Shown here one piece after another: positions 14,073 through 15,250 of a DNA stretch of 15,250 nucleotides. The position numbers and the translations under genes were made by a program. Positions within the stretch are counted from its first letter, which is position 1. Every line of letters starts with the position of its first letter. Origin of the DNA: Candidatus Shapirobacteria bacterium (GTDB lineage: Bacteria; Patescibacteriota; Microgenomatia; UBA12405); the NCBI GenBank assembly GCA_028700345.1, contig JAQVSW010000009.1, forward strand, positions 1 through 15,250. The letters are read 5' to 3'. The notes beneath the pieces were generated by a model. The model had not been told where the DNA came from, made no database searches, and saw nothing but the letters and a program-made list of their open reading frames with translations.

Positions 14073-15250
14073 ATGGCAGAAGCTATTCAAGTCACTAAAA
14101 ACCGAATTGTTCCGATGGATAAAGTTAGAAACATCGGCATTATTGCTCATATTGACGGTGGTAAAACTACCACTACCGAGCGTTTGCTCTTTTATACTGG
14201 CAATATCCACAAAATCGGTTCTGTTGATGAGGGGACTACCATCACCGATTCAATGATTCAGGAGCGGGAGAGAGGAATCACCATTCAATCTGCCTGTGTC
14301 ACTACTTACTGGAAAAATTATCGTATCAATATTATCGATACTCCTGGGCACGTTGACTTTACGGCCGAGGTCGAAAGATCTCTCCGCGTTCTCGATGGAG
14401 CTATTATGATTTTTGACGGTAATGCCGGTGTTCAGGCTCAGAGCGAAACTGTTTGGCGTCAAGCCGATAAATATCAGGTTCCCCGCCTTGCCTACGTCAA
14501 CAAAATGGATAAAATTGGCGCCTCTTTTCAGGCCACTCTTGAGTCTATCAAACAAAAACTTCATGCTCCCATTGTGCCTGTAGTTTATCCTATCGGCGAA
14601 GAACATGATTTTATGGGGGTCATTGATCTCATGGAAATGAAAATGATTGTCTATGATAAAGACGAAGAAGGTATGGAATTTACGGTCAAAGATGTCACTT
14701 CAGAATATTTAGAGGCCGCCACTGCGGCCAGGGCAGCCATGGTTGAAAAAATTGCCGGCGAAGATGAGGCTTTAATGGAAAAATTTTTAAATGACGAGGA
14801 AATTTCCGTCGCTGAGTTAAAAGCTGTCCTTCGACATGCCACTATCAATCGAAAATTATTCCCCGTTTATTGTGGTGCTTCCTGGAGAAACAAAGGAATT
14901 CATCCCATTTTGGATGCCATTGTTGATTATCTTCCTTCACCTCTCGACATTCCACCCACTCAAGGTTTTGATGTCGTGACGAGTGAAGTTATCAGTCGAA
15001 AAGCTGAAAACCAAGAACCTTTTTCCGGTCTTTTGTTTAAAGTTCAATCTGATCCTCACGTCGGTACTTTATCCTATGTCCGAGTTTATTCAGGAACTGT
15101 CAAAACCGGCCAGGAAGTATATAATCCGACCAAGCAAAAAAACGAAAGGATCGGTCGCTTGCTTCTAATGCATGCTGACAAAAGAGAGGGAATTGAAGAA
15201 GGTTACGCTGGTGAAATTATTGCCTGCATTGGTTTAAAAGAATCAACTAC
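14073..15250 (+). CDS. fusA: Elongation factor G (3' end beyond window)
   Basis: This is the translational GTPase that drives tRNA-mRNA translocation and, with RRF, ribosome recycling. The first 392 codons are present, a little over half of the usual length of about 700. The GTPase motifs are in order: P-loop AHIDGGKTT (25-33), switch I RGIT with Thr70, DTPGH (89-93) with catalytic His93, NKMD (143-146), and the later CGASWRNKGIHPILDAIVDYLPSP segment closing the G domain. Domain II then begins (FSGLLFKVQSDPHVGTLSYVRVYSG). The family P-loop is normally AHIDAGKTT, so residue 29 is Gly instead of Ala. The start is the ATG at 14073, which gives a short typical N-terminus before VRNIGIIAH. In most bacteria fusA follows rpsG directly; here it is about 5.1 kb away with its own promoter. 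Confidence 0.97.
   Translation, partial: MAEAIQVTKNRIVPMDKVRNIGIIAHIDGGKTTTTERLLFYTGNIHKIGSVDEGTTITDSMIQERERGITIQSACVTTYWKNYRINIIDTPGHVDFTAEVERSLRVLDGAIMIFDGNAGVQAQSETVWRQADKYQVPRLAYVNKMDKIGASFQATLESIKQKLHAPIVPVVYPIGEEHDFMGVIDLMEMKMIVYDKDEEGMEFTVKDVTSEYLEAATAARAAMVEKIAGEDEALMEKFLNDEEISVAELKAVLRHATINRKLFPVYCGASWRNKGIHPILDAIVDYLPSPLDIPPTQGFDVVTSEVISRKAENQEPFSGLLFKVQSDPHVGTLSYVRVYSGTVKTGQEVYNPTKQKNERIGRLLLMHADKREGIEEGYAGEIIACIGLKEST

Noticed and set aside
1..15250. Alternative genetic code, tRNA, rRNA, insertion sequence or CRISPR array
   Set aside because: rmlC ends in TGA and no gene needs TGA as sense; no cloverleaf, rRNA-like, transposase or spaced-repeat pattern was seen on either strand by reading.

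Overview
The window looks like a chromosomal segment from a small-genome, AT-rich bacterium of the Candidate Phyla Radiation (Patescibacteria), most like Microgenomates or Katanobacteria. This is an inference from four things: a Lys/Glu-rich coiled-coil insertion in RpoC, RNA polymerase subunits without the large proteobacterial insertions, near absence of Shine-Dalgarno sites, and Ser/Pro/Thr-linked surface proteins. One gene (rmlC) ends in TGA and no gene needs TGA read as a sense codon, so the standard bacterial code applies and the recoded groups (Gracilibacteria, Absconditabacteria) are unlikely.

Layout, left to right. (1) The 3' part of a surface-type protein with two tandem copies of one domain (2-901). 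(2) A well-formed promoter (911-939), then a tight run of information-processing genes: rpoB, rpoC, rpsL and rpsG (1003-8956). rpoB and rpoC overlap by one base and rpoC and rpsL are 2 bases apart. (3) In the same direction and nearly without gaps, a cell-envelope block: a membrane protein with a possible PilM-like cytoplasmic region and an external LytR_C domain, then rmlB, rmlC and rmlD for dTDP-L-rhamnose (8974-12769). (4) An FAD-dependent oxidoreductase on the minus strand whose 3' end overlaps that of rmlD (12758-13957). (5) A 115-base divergent spacer carrying a second promoter, then the first 392 codons of fusA, which runs off the window.

The classical order rpsL-rpsG-fusA is therefore kept but split by about 5 kb of envelope and sugar genes, and fusA has its own promoter. 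The rpoB and fusA promoters share the identical 12-mer TATATAATTCTC over the -10 box. The two separated leaders of the str group (rpsG and fusA) each contain four head-to-tail copies of a 7-base unit TTTAGAN just before the start codon. That array is the least explained signal in the window.

Functionally, the window couples transcription (RpoB/RpoC) and translation (S12, S7, EF-G) with nucleotide-sugar synthesis for a surface glycan. RmlB, RmlC and RmlD supply the last three steps to dTDP-rhamnose; RmlA is not here. Several residues at drug-binding sites differ from the sensitive consensus (RpoB rifampicin pocket, S12 streptomycin site), which suggests intrinsic resistance. No tRNA, rRNA, CRISPR array, insertion sequence or convincing intrinsic terminator was seen, and no stretch above 300 bases lacks a gene.
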